From contig JAJQDI010000031.1 of assembly GCA_021202275.1 (NCBI GenBank), positions 291,183 to 355,182 of the forward strand: a DNA stretch of 64,000 bases, given 5' to 3'. Both the position numbers and the translations under genes were made by a program. The stretch is from Bacteroides sp. (lineage in GTDB: Bacteria; Bacteroidota; Bacteroidia; Bacteroidales; Bacteroidaceae). Below, in pieces: positions 45,801 to 52,882 of this stretch (position 1 is the first letter of the stretch; each line of letters begins with the position of its first letter). The notes beneath the pieces were generated by a model. That model did no database searches, was not told the DNA's origin, and worked only from the letters and a program-made list of their open reading frames with translations.

Positions 45801-45926
45801 CGCGGTATCAACCCGGAAGCTCGTATGACAAGCGGAAAATACGCTTCTCCTCTGGTAGATGGGTATCAGCGCGGAGGTTTCCCGTTGCAATCGACTGTGA
45901 CTTTTGGTCTGGAAATCAATTTCTAA
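42822..45926 (+). CDS. SusC-like TonB-dependent outer-membrane transporter (PUL 2)
   Basis: The 1034-residue protein has a signal peptide (cut near NLQAQS). A carboxypeptidase-regulatory-like domain follows (VKGTVLDAEGGMPGVNVTVK to SYIGYV), then the TonB-box region LDEVVVVGYGVQKKS. The plug has GMGSISADSSPLVVIDGYPT and VLKDAASAAIYGSRAANG, and the barrel ends in FGLEINF. It imports the oligosaccharides of PUL 2. No STN domain is present, so control should come from the hybrid regulator. SusD follows after 12 bases. The frame is intact, unlike the SusC gene at 52.9-56.0 kb. Confidence 0.94.
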   Translation: MRNKTLNSYLCIALLWLAQIPFLGNLQAQSNLVKGTVLDAEGGMPGVNVTVKGTTNGTITDIEGNFSISVPDGSSVLIFSYIGYVTEEVTVGNQTQITVTLTEDARTLDEVVVVGYGVQKKSHLTGSVSKLDTDNLTDIPVTRVDQVLQGKIAGVNIQNSTSEAGAAPQIRVRGMGSISADSSPLVVIDGYPTPDGLETLDMADVESIEVLKDAASAAIYGSRAANGVILVTTKQGDFNRPRYNVKASTGLKWAYQLHPIMNSREYVDMLAYEAPLRGVKLNENDEAMRYINNHTNWQKQGLNSAPQIHQVQLSVSGGKKDLTYYVSGNFVQEDGIMIDSKYTRMNMRSRIHVKLTNRMDFSLNIAPSYNKTQTPSTNFIDFYRVPSFMPVRHTEETAALTGKPVGSYAHGRDFNDVIFTREDGTTFTAKPFQSANNNPRSLMDNEKRYREDYNLQTNAAINIELAKGLIFTTSNGFFFRYRQNNEYRNYEAKKDGESAQATYKNRLYIDLLSENTLHYTGKKGKHDYAGLVGYTAQTTVEQTAGIVGLGFPTDYIHTLNAATVIDLEGTNTFKYRTAMMSVLARFNYGYAEKYLFSASIRTDGSSMFAPGHQWGWFPSASVGWRASEEPFLKDVSWLDMLKLRASFGITGNNNIPANSYYDLLYPSNYVLGGGNGNLVSGLGMNSSTKGNREITWEQTYEYNAGIDFSAFQSRLNVTLEGYYSITRQLLFKQPVLSFMGYSDYWNNIGRIRNSGIELEVSTHNIRTKKFEWVTSLNLSSNFNKLLELSGEERLISDGERSELYLAQVGKSAIAFFGYKTDGVWLSQEQIDNHPHLPGDVPGGLRIVDVNKDGVIDDKDCTVIGNPFPKLSWGMTNTFKWNNFDLYIPIQGVHGLDVFNGDGYYNESKKFNRNYVKDRWLSPDFPGDGKTPFFDNGIAWQYTDYMIEDGSYIALRDVVLGYKFQKKQLRKMGLNSLRLYASGQNLLHFSAKNYRGINPEARMTSGKYASPLVDGYQRGGFPLQSTVTFGLEINF

Positions 45927-45938
45927 ATCCCTAAAGAG

Positions 45939-47429
45939 ATGAAACATATGAAACTGAAACAATATATATGGACTATCCTGGGTGTATGTGCCCTGGGACT
46001 GACCTCGTGTGATCTGAATATTGCTCCCTATTCTTACATTGCCGATGAGTATTACTTTGAGAATGCTGCTCAGGTGAATACCGCTGTGATCGGTTGCTAC
46101 GGAGGCATGCAGGCCCCGTTGCGATACGAATGGGCACTCACCGAACTTCGCTCGGACAACAGCCGCATGTACAGCAGCAGTACGCAGAATGACGCGAACC
46201 TGCTTCTTCTGGCATTTGATAACGGAACGATGAATTCTGCCAACACACACATCCGGAGTTATTGGGAGAGTACCTACAACAACATAAACAGTTGCAATAC
46301 GATCCTTCTCCCGGAGAATCTGGCTGTGGTGGAAGAGGAGAAGCTGCGCGCTCAGTACGAAGGAGAGGTACTTTTTATACGGGCTTATCATTACTTCAAC
46401 CTGGTGCGCCTGTGGGGGCCGGTATTCCTGATCACAGATCCCCTTTCTGTAGAAGAATCTCTGAAGGAGAACCGCGCGCCGGTAGAAAAGGTATATGAGC
46501 AGATCGTGAAAGATCTGACCCGGGCAGTGGAAAACCTGGACGGAGTAGAGTACGGTAGTGTGGATCTGGGAAGAGCCACCGTAGAGGCCGCGCGTGGGTT
46601 GCTGGCTAAAGTATATATGACGCTGGGACAGTTTGCCGAGGCCAGGCCGTTGCTGGAAGCAGTGATCGCGGAAAAGGGAGAGGATCTGATCCCGTATGAG
46701 AGTATTTTTGATATCAACAATGAAATGAACGAAGAGATCCTGTTTGCCGTACGCTACAAGACAGGCAACTACGGGATCGGATCGCCTTTTGCCAACATGT
46801 TCGCGCCCAACAACAGTGGTATCTGCGTGGTCGTGGGGAGTGGCGACGGCAACAACTATCCTACGGATGAGATCTGGAATCTCTATGAACCGGAGGATGT
46901 CCGCCGGGATGTGACCATCGCCGATCATTACATCGACGAAAGCAAACCCAATCCGGTGATCTCGGATTCGTATGTGAAGAAGTTCCTTTCGGAAGTGACG
47001 GTGCGCTACGATGCGGAAAACGACTGGCCGGTGCTCCGGTATGCGGATGTACTGCTGATGTATGCCGAGGTGATGAACGAATTGCAGGGACCTGCTGCCG
47101 GCTTGCACTACCTGAACCTGGTGCGGCAGCGCGCCGGCCTGCGGGCATTAGATTCATCGGAAATAGGAAGTCGGTATGTGTTCCGCACAGCTCTGGAAAA
47201 AGAAAGACGGCTGGAACTGGCATTTGAGAACCACCGTTGGTTCGACCTGCTGCGATGGGGCAAAGCCAAAGAAGTGATCAACGATCACATACACCGGATC
47301 GAATGGGCTTTCTATTCTACCTATGACAACGAGCCCCCCTATCTGCAGGACTATCAGTTGATATTGCCCATCCCGCAAAGTGTGATCGACAACAACAGCT
47401 ATGTGGTGACACAGAATCCTTATTATTAA
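45939..47429 (+). CDS. SusD/RagB-like glycan-binding lipoprotein (PUL 2)
   Basis: The 496-residue protein has a lipoprotein signal (WTILGVCALGLTSC). SusD segments follow: NAAQVNTAVIGCYGGM, YEGEVLFIRAYHYFNLVRLWG and EKERRLELAFENHRWFDLLRWG near the C-terminus. It forms the surface lid of the SusC transporter and helps bind the glycan. It lies 12 bases after SusC and 25 bases before the IPT lipoprotein gene, fitting one operon. Confidence 0.94.
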   Translation: MKHMKLKQYIWTILGVCALGLTSCDLNIAPYSYIADEYYFENAAQVNTAVIGCYGGMQAPLRYEWALTELRSDNSRMYSSSTQNDANLLLLAFDNGTMNSANTHIRSYWESTYNNINSCNTILLPENLAVVEEEKLRAQYEGEVLFIRAYHYFNLVRLWGPVFLITDPLSVEESLKENRAPVEKVYEQIVKDLTRAVENLDGVEYGSVDLGRATVEAARGLLAKVYMTLGQFAEARPLLEAVIAEKGEDLIPYESIFDINNEMNEEILFAVRYKTGNYGIGSPFANMFAPNNSGICVVVGSGDGNNYPTDEIWNLYEPEDVRRDVTIADHYIDESKPNPVISDSYVKKFLSEVTVRYDAENDWPVLRYADVLLMYAEVMNELQGPAAGLHYLNLVRQRAGLRALDSSEIGSRYVFRTALEKERRLELAFENHRWFDLLRWGKAKEVINDHIHRIEWAFYSTYDNEPPYLQDYQLILPIPQSVIDNNSYVVTQNPYY

Positions 47430-47454
47430 TCTGTAATCTAAAAGAGAGAAAACG

Positions 47455-48453
47455 ATGAAACATTCAATATATACGATCTGGTCTCTCCTGATCCTGGGAG
47501 TATGCCAGTTGGCCACAGTGGGATGTAACGAGAAGGTCTCCGTAGATGAGATCATTCAGGGCGATCCGGTGATCGGAGCGTTTGCTCCGGCCTCGGGAAA
47601 GCCCGGTACAGAGATCACAATCACCGGCGAATATTTTCGCGATGTGCTTTCGGCTACTTTAGGCGGTGTGGAAGCGGATATACGCTATAAGATATCTCAA
47701 CAAGAGATGGTATTGGTAGTTCCCGCGGGAGCCAGGAGCGGAAAGATCGTTCTGAAGACCCGGAAGTTGGAAGTGGAGAGTGCGGAAACCTTCACGGTGG
47801 TATTTCCTGTACCGGAAATGACGGAGATCCCCGAAAAGGGCGAACTGGAAGAAGAGGTCGAAATAGCTGGTACCAATCTGGATGTGGTGACCGCGGTTTA
47901 TTTCAATGATGTAGAATCTTCTGTGGGCTACCAGAGCGAAAAAGAACTGGTTGTGAAAGTACCTTTTGTGACGGAAGACAAAGTAGATATTTTCCTGGCC
48001 TACTTCGATGAAGCGGGAGAGAAACGCGTAGGAACCCAGGGAGGAGCTTTCGAGATCATAAAGATTCGTCCGGAAGTCGGTTCAGCCATGCCTGCCGGGG
48101 TGACCGAAGGGGAGATCGTGGTACTGACAGGTACCAACCTGCACCTGATCGAAGGGATTGTGTTCGGCGAGACCCCGGCTGTGATCAACAGTCAGAATGA
48201 GACGCTGATCTCTTTCCGTGTGCCTACGCTGGTGGAGACTTCTACTGTTGCTGTAAAAGCCATTTATTACAACGGTACAGCTATTCTCACCTTGTCGGAG
48301 GCCTGTGAGGTAATTATTCCCAAAGTCTTTTACTATCCCGGTGTGGAGCTGGGGGGCGCATCGTACGGCGGAGGGCAACCTGCTCAATGCCACTACAGGG
48401 GTTGTTTCACAAGTGTGCGCCCTGAAAGAGAAGGAAAATCAGAAACTGTTTGA
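47455..48453 (+). CDS. IPT/TIG-domain surface glycan-binding lipoprotein, N-terminal piece (frameshifted)
   Basis: After a lipoprotein signal (lipobox near ATVGC) the piece holds about three IPT/TIG Ig-like domains. Each has a GKPGTEITITGEYF- or GELEEEVEIAGTNL-like start. The frame is correct to VFYYPGVELG, and near the G6 run at 48351-48356 it shifts, giving wrong residues to the stop at 48453. One G fewer (five) would join it to the next piece. The complete protein would be about 510 residues, a surface glycan-binding protein beside SusD. Confidence 0.8.
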   Translation: MKHSIYTIWSLLILGVCQLATVGCNEKVSVDEIIQGDPVIGAFAPASGKPGTEITITGEYFRDVLSATLGGVEADIRYKISQQEMVLVVPAGARSGKIVLKTRKLEVESAETFTVVFPVPEMTEIPEKGELEEEVEIAGTNLDVVTAVYFNDVESSVGYQSEKELVVKVPFVTEDKVDIFLAYFDEAGEKRVGTQGGAFEIIKIRPEVGSAMPAGVTEGEIVVLTGTNLHLIEGIVFGETPAVINSQNETLISFRVPTLVETSTVAVKAIYYNGTAILTLSEACEVIIPKVFYYPGVELGGASYGGGQPAQCHYRGCFTSVRPEREGKSETV

Positions 48454-48985
48454 TATGGCTGCCGTAGTCAATACAGATAGCAGTGTACAGGGCATTTCCA
48501 GGGCTGTATTTGCCGTGAACGGTCCGCAGAATACAGTGGGTGGATTCCGCAACTATTGGTGTAATGGAAGCGCGCTGACCACAGCCAACACGGCAGAGGG
48601 TATTATTTCGGAAGGCTACGGAGATTTCCTTTCAGTGACGACTACGTTCCTGGTGCTTTCCGAAAGCGATCCTGCGCAGGCCGAGATCATCCGCCTGGTG
48701 AAGAACGGTCTGTTGGAAGAGATCTCTCCGGAAGCTACGCCTGCCTTGTTCAATGGGACCATTGTGCCCTCCATAGCTACCGTGCGGATGGCCAATATGT
48801 CCGAAGGTCTTGATTTCCAGAGTACCAGTGTATTCAACGAAGGACATGTGATCGCCTTTAAGAACGAACACAAGAACCGCATCGGACTGATGGAGATCAG
48901 GACCATCAATCTGGACAGGACACAGGAGAAGACCTACAGCGACCAGAACGCTTCATTGATCTTTGATCTTTATTACCAACGTTAA
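48356..48985 (+). CDS. C-terminal binding domain of the IPT lipoprotein (separated by a frameshift)
   Basis: This frame continues the IPT lipoprotein with EGNLLNATTGVVSQVCALKE. Its roughly 200 residues form a C-terminal domain that is clearly related to the end of the next gene's product: WCNGSAL against WCDGLAL, FLVLSESDPAQAEII against FRILSESNAAQMELI, and GLLEEI against GGIEEI. Such domains at the end of IPT rods bind the glycan. A GTG at 48341 opens the frame, but no native start is expected here. Confidence 0.78.
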   Translation, partial: AHRTAEGNLLNATTGVVSQVCALKEKENQKLFDMAAVVNTDSSVQGISRAVFAVNGPQNTVGGFRNYWCNGSALTTANTAEGIISEGYGDFLSVTTTFLVLSESDPAQAEIIRLVKNGLLEEISPEATPALFNGTIVPSIATVRMANMSEGLDFQSTSVFNEGHVIAFKNEHKNRIGLMEIRTINLDRTQEKTYSDQNASLIFDLYYQR

Positions 48986-49000
48986 TCTTAAAACCATACG

Positions 49001-50185
49001 ATGATGAAAAAGCAAGATAGTAAAACGGGACTTTTCCTGATGCTGCTCTGCCTGATCCTGACGGCAGCAGGATGTGGCTATGACAACGATATTGTGATCC
49101 CACAGACATCCATTGACCCCGTCAGTCTGACGGAGGTCACTGTGGGCGACGAGATCCGGCTGACCGGAAAAAATATGCACCTGATCACACACGTGACCTT
49201 CGGAGAGACGGAAGCGGAAGTTAATCTCAATCTCGGCGAGCGCGACCGCAACGAATTGGTGGTGCGGGTACCTGCGTTGGAACTGACTGGAAAGGTAGAC
49301 GTGACAGCTACTTACAATACCATGCAGAAGATCGTGGTATGTCGCGATCTGCACGTGACGGTGCCGCCTGTGATCCCTACGGTAACTACCCAGCTCTCCG
49401 GTGAGGTAATGGCGAAAGAGATCATTGAACTCTCAGGTACCCACTTGCATATCATCCGGCAGATCCTGGTAAATGGAGAAGAAGTACCTGTACGTAGCAT
49501 AGATGTCACGAACCTTACTTTCCTCGCTCCTGAAGTGGAGGTGGAGACGGAGGCGACTGTGAAACTGATCTATGATAACTCACTGGGCAAAGACCAGGAA
49601 CTTGCCGTGGGTGGTTCGATCCGTATCCTACCCCTCTCTGTAGCGCGGGTGTATACCTGGACCGATGTGGTGATTGGCGGACAGGCTACCGGCCTTTCTT
49701 TCTTCGACGGTACTACCGGTATTGTCTCTTCTCCCTGTGATCTGTTCGGGCATCAGGCAGAGATAGACTTTATGATGAATGTGAGCAACGCGGGTGAAAA
49801 TCAGTTCTACGATCCGAGCAACACCACCAATGTATTGAAAAACCAGTGGTGCGATGGTCTCGCCCTGGGTGCGGAAGATGGAAAAGACTACTCACTGTTC
49901 CACGCTGTTAGCACCAGGTTCCGTATCCTGTCGGAAAGCAACGCGGCACAAATGGAACTCATTACCAAAGTCAGAGAAGGTGGTATCGAAGAGATTACCG
50001 ATGAACTGTTCGAAGGTATATCTGCTCCGTCGAGTCGCACACCGAAAGATTTTGTTGCCGGAAATGTGGTGTGGTACTATAATGAGTATAAAGACAAAAA
50101 CGGATTGATAGAGATCGTGGAAGTAGTAGCAGGTGTTACTCCGCAGGAAAATACGATCCGTATGAATGTGTATTTCGAGAAGTAG
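49001..50185 (+). CDS. IPT/TIG-domain surface glycan-binding lipoprotein, second copy
   Basis: The 394-residue protein has a lipoprotein signal (LLCLILTAAGC). Two IPT-like Ig domains follow (VTVGDEIRLTGKNMHLI and MAKEIIELSGTHLHII). The C-terminal domain is related to that of the preceding gene. It probably binds the same or a related glycan at the cell surface and has one Ig domain fewer, so the binding head would sit closer to the membrane. Two adjacent ATG codons occur at the start; the gap to the previous stop is 15 bases. It ends the PUL 2 transcript. Confidence 0.85.
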   Translation: MMKKQDSKTGLFLMLLCLILTAAGCGYDNDIVIPQTSIDPVSLTEVTVGDEIRLTGKNMHLITHVTFGETEAEVNLNLGERDRNELVVRVPALELTGKVDVTATYNTMQKIVVCRDLHVTVPPVIPTVTTQLSGEVMAKEIIELSGTHLHIIRQILVNGEEVPVRSIDVTNLTFLAPEVEVETEATVKLIYDNSLGKDQELAVGGSIRILPLSVARVYTWTDVVIGGQATGLSFFDGTTGIVSSPCDLFGHQAEIDFMMNVSNAGENQFYDPSNTTNVLKNQWCDGLALGAEDGKDYSLFHAVSTRFRILSESNAAQMELITKVREGGIEEITDELFEGISAPSSRTPKDFVAGNVVWYYNEYKDKNGLIEIVEVVAGVTPQENTIRMNVYFEK

Positions 50186-50226
50186 AAGAGAAGATCGGCT
50201 GCTAAGAGCCATTTTATACTCAATAA

Positions 50227-50264
50227 ACACTGGCCGGCCATGGATGTAAATGGCCGGCCAGTGT
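50227..50264 (+). terminator. GC-rich hairpin after PUL 2
   Basis: A perfect 15-bp stem (50227-50241 with 50250-50264), with TGGCCGGCCA in each arm, lies 41 bases after the last PUL 2 stop. The loop has 8 bases. The T run after it is weak, so it may act as an RNA-stabilising end more than as a classic terminator. Confidence 0.6.
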
Positions 50265-50591
50265 GATTATCCTCTTATTCTACAGAGGATATAAGAGATC
50301 TTTTCTAAGAAAGCATTGTCAAATTGTCAAATTGATATTTTCAGGCTCTATCCCTGGCGTATTTCCGGGAATTATCTGTAAGGATCGAAAAAACTCACTC
50401 CTAACTGATTTTGAAATATACAATTTGATACTTAATGTGTGATTTTGTGGTTAAATGGTTTTCCTGTTTTCTGTTTGTATTTCTTATATTCTTTTAAATG
50501 CTGCTTTTGTGATCAGTATGTTATTCTCTGTTTGGTGGTGAATTCTTCTCTTCTGGATTGAAATTTCTGTTTTTCTGACATTTAAAAATTG

Positions 50592-50701
50592 TTCCATTGA
50601 GACCATGCAAATGTTCTACTGAGAGAAAAGGAATGTTCCATTGAAACAAGAGAAGTTTTCCATCGAGAAAAGATAGATATTCCTATGAGAGAATGTGCAT
50701 A
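50592..50701. repeat. Five-copy 22-bp tandem repeat
   Basis: Copies start at 50592, 50614, 50636, 50658 and 50680, exactly 22 bases apart. Each starts with TTCC or TTCT and holds a degenerate ATTGAGA. The rest of each unit is A-rich and varies. It is not CRISPR because there are no spacers. Two helical turns per unit would place the core on one face of the DNA. Confidence 0.75.
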
Positions 50702-50921
50702 TATATGCGTATTTTAAGGTAGAAAAGGTATAAATATGGGTTATATATTCCTTTTTTGTTTCCTGGAAGTGTTCTTATTGCAAAAGCATGAAAAAGCGAA
50801 ACAGGGGAAACTGTTACTTTTTGTCAGGAATATAGAGAATAATTTGACATTAGGTCAAACGACAGTAATGCCCGAAACTATCCTTGAATCTTAGTCCCGC
50901 ATGGATGATCCGTCCCCTGTA

Positions 50922-50942
50922 GTGACGCACGGCGTGCGTCTC
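50922..50942. repeat. Dispersed palindrome, GAGACGCACG family, copy 5
   Basis: GTGACGCACGGCGTGCGTCT and one more base form this copy. The central GGC is the reverse of the CGCCG centre of the others, so it reads as the opposite strand with one outer mismatch. Confidence 0.65.
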
Positions 50943-51084
50943 CGCGTGCCGAAAGGAAATATAAAGATATAAAGCATCCATTGGTTTAATAGGAGATGTA
51001 TACGGCGTATAGATAGCCGGGTGTATCTGTATACAACCCCAATATATTAAACTATGAAAAAAATATTCCATTCCATCATACACA

Positions 51085-51124
51085 CAAAAAACAGTCCCCT
51101 GCACACGATAATGCAGAAGACTGT
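51085..51124 (-). terminator. Terminator of the orphan SusC/SusD operon
   Basis: On the minus strand a 13-bp stem (51124-51112 with 51103-51091, two G-U pairs) is followed by six T residues. It lies 22 bases beyond the SusD stop codon. Confidence 0.8.
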
Positions 51125-51146
51125 CCATTCCTCTTATAAACCACTA

Positions 51147-52814
51147 TCAATATCCTGGATTCTGAGGTGTAATACCCAGGCTGGTATAGTCTTCACTCAA
51201 TGGGATCGGGAAACGATATAGCTTGCCGTCCAGATTCTCCACTTTGGCACGCAGATGCTTATGTACACGCGCATAGAAGGCTGCATTTACCACGTCAGCT
51301 ACTTCCGGGAACGCCGCTTTGATACTTTCTGCGGACGCATATTCCGATTTGTAGTACTCATAGTTGGGTACAGTGTTTTTTACCCGTGAAAGCAGCGTTC
51401 TCCAACGTACCAGGTTGGTCCAGTTCTTTTGCTCCTGTGCAAACTCATAGTCCCATTCGTTGTACAGCACCTCTTCTGTGACTGCGGTCAGACGTCCCCC
51501 ATGATCGTAGTGTCCGCCGAAGGCTCTTTCCCTGATCTGGTTGATAAGTGGGAGTGCTTCGGAGGCTTTGCCTAAGAAGAAGAGAGCTTCCGCTTTGATC
51601 AGCAGTACTTCGGCATAGCGGAAGTCGATATGGTCGATGTTGTTGGGTTGTTCATCTACGGCTCTGTGGGTGCCGTCGGTAGTACGGTGTATCCATTTGC
51701 CCGGACGTACGATACTTACCGGCCAGGTCAGTGTGTCCACCACCCCGTCTGTATACTCTATACGGGTAGCGTAGGAATAGAGTTTACGGGTGTCGTATTC
51801 ACTTGGGATACGATCTTCCAGCGTAATATCCGCATAGCTCAGGTGCGGGTCGGTTCTTGCACTCTTGGGCCAGGTGAACCCGCAATGGGTCTGATGATTT
51901 CCCTGCGCGTCGATCCCATCCCCTTCGTGGTTGATGGAGAAGATCACTTCGGCATTGTTCTCGTGGATCACTCCCCAGAGGGTATTGTAATCATCCAACA
52001 GTTGATAATTGCCACTGTCGATCACCTTGTTGGCATATTCCACAGCTTTCTCTAGTTTATCGGAATCGACCGACGGTTTACCGGGATCGGTAGTTCCCCC
52101 GGCAATGGCGGCTACCTCTTCCTGGGTGAGTGGATGCTGTCCCCAGGTCAGATACACCTTAGCCAGGATTGTATTTACTGCACCTTGCGAAGGATTGGAT
52201 TTGTTGCTGTCGAAGGCCGGTAGGTCGTCATACGCCCGGGTCAGATCCGCGACGATCTGGGTATACACTTCGTCAATGGATGCACGGGTATAGTCGCTAT
52301 TACCCGAGGACAAGATCAGAGGTACTTCGCCATACAACTGTACCAGCTGGAAGTAATTGTACCCACGGATAAAATACGAACGGGCCACGAACAGGTTTTT
52401 GTCGGCCTCCGACAGGCTTTCGTTCACCTCTGCCGCACCGATCTGTTCGATGGCCAGGTTGGCCGCTCCGATGCTCTTGTAGAGGCGGTTGAATACCTTG
52501 ATCGCGTACCAGTTGCTGGGAGTTGTCTCGAAGATACTTACCTGTGGTCCATCTTTCGAGTCATCCACCTCTTCGAAAGAGATGGTAGTTTCCGTGGCCG
52601 ACTCTACCAGGAAAGTATACGAAGAAGAGAGAGTCTGCAACGGACCATAGACCGCATTGGACAGTGCTTCTGCTTCTGCCCGGGTCAATACTACAGGAGT
52701 CTCATCACCTCCACCGGGACCAGGATCAGGATCGTTGTTGTCATCACTGCACGAAAAAAATGCTGTAGAAAAGAGTGCGAACAGCACTGCCTGGAAAAAT
52801 AGTTTCTTTTTCAT
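51147..52814 (-). CDS. SusD/RagB-like lipoprotein (orphan pair)
   Basis: The 555-residue protein has a lipoprotein signal (ALFSTAFFSC). An acidic linker with DPDPGPGGGDE follows, then SusD features: ADKNLFVARSYFIRGYNYFQLVQLYG, quoted here as RSYFIRGYNYFQLVQLYG, and DYEFAQEQKNWTNLVRWR near the C-terminus. It pairs with the SusC gene upstream. No enzymes or regulator are linked, so the glycan is unknown. Confidence 0.93.
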   Translation of the reverse strand: MKKKLFFQAVLFALFSTAFFSCSDDNNDPDPGPGGGDETPVVLTRAEAEALSNAVYGPLQTLSSSYTFLVESATETTISFEEVDDSKDGPQVSIFETTPSNWYAIKVFNRLYKSIGAANLAIEQIGAAEVNESLSEADKNLFVARSYFIRGYNYFQLVQLYGEVPLILSSGNSDYTRASIDEVYTQIVADLTRAYDDLPAFDSNKSNPSQGAVNTILAKVYLTWGQHPLTQEEVAAIAGGTTDPGKPSVDSDKLEKAVEYANKVIDSGNYQLLDDYNTLWGVIHENNAEVIFSINHEGDGIDAQGNHQTHCGFTWPKSARTDPHLSYADITLEDRIPSEYDTRKLYSYATRIEYTDGVVDTLTWPVSIVRPGKWIHRTTDGTHRAVDEQPNNIDHIDFRYAEVLLIKAEALFFLGKASEALPLINQIRERAFGGHYDHGGRLTAVTEEVLYNEWDYEFAQEQKNWTNLVRWRTLLSRVKNTVPNYEYYKSEYASAESIKAAFPEVADVVNAAFYARVHKHLRAKVENLDGKLYRFPIPLSEDYTSLGITPQNPGY

Positions 52815-52882
52815 TTTCTAAAAGTTTTAGAGTTATAAAATTGTATTCATATGCGTTTGGTAAATAGTATCTCCTGTTATTT

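Larger units (their letters stand above)
50186..51084. other. Long AT-rich gap with hairpin, tandem repeat and palindrome
   Basis: No supported gene is seen in about 900 bases. The gap holds a strong hairpin at 50227-50264, AT-rich low-complexity sequence, a five-copy 22-bp tandem repeat at 50592-50701, and a palindrome at 50922-50942. The short minus-strand frame at 50850-51128 overlaps a terminator and has no recognisable content. Confidence 0.7.

Noticed and set aside
45786..47108. Long minus-strand frame of 440 codons opposite SusD
   Set aside because: It lies wholly antisense to a clear SusD gene, has no start context or domain, and is a codon-bias shadow.
50592..50701. CRISPR array
   Set aside because: The units follow each other without spacers and vary too much; no cas gene is in the window.
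50850..51128. 92-residue minus-strand frame
   Set aside because: It spans a palindrome and the SusD terminator, so coding is unlikely.
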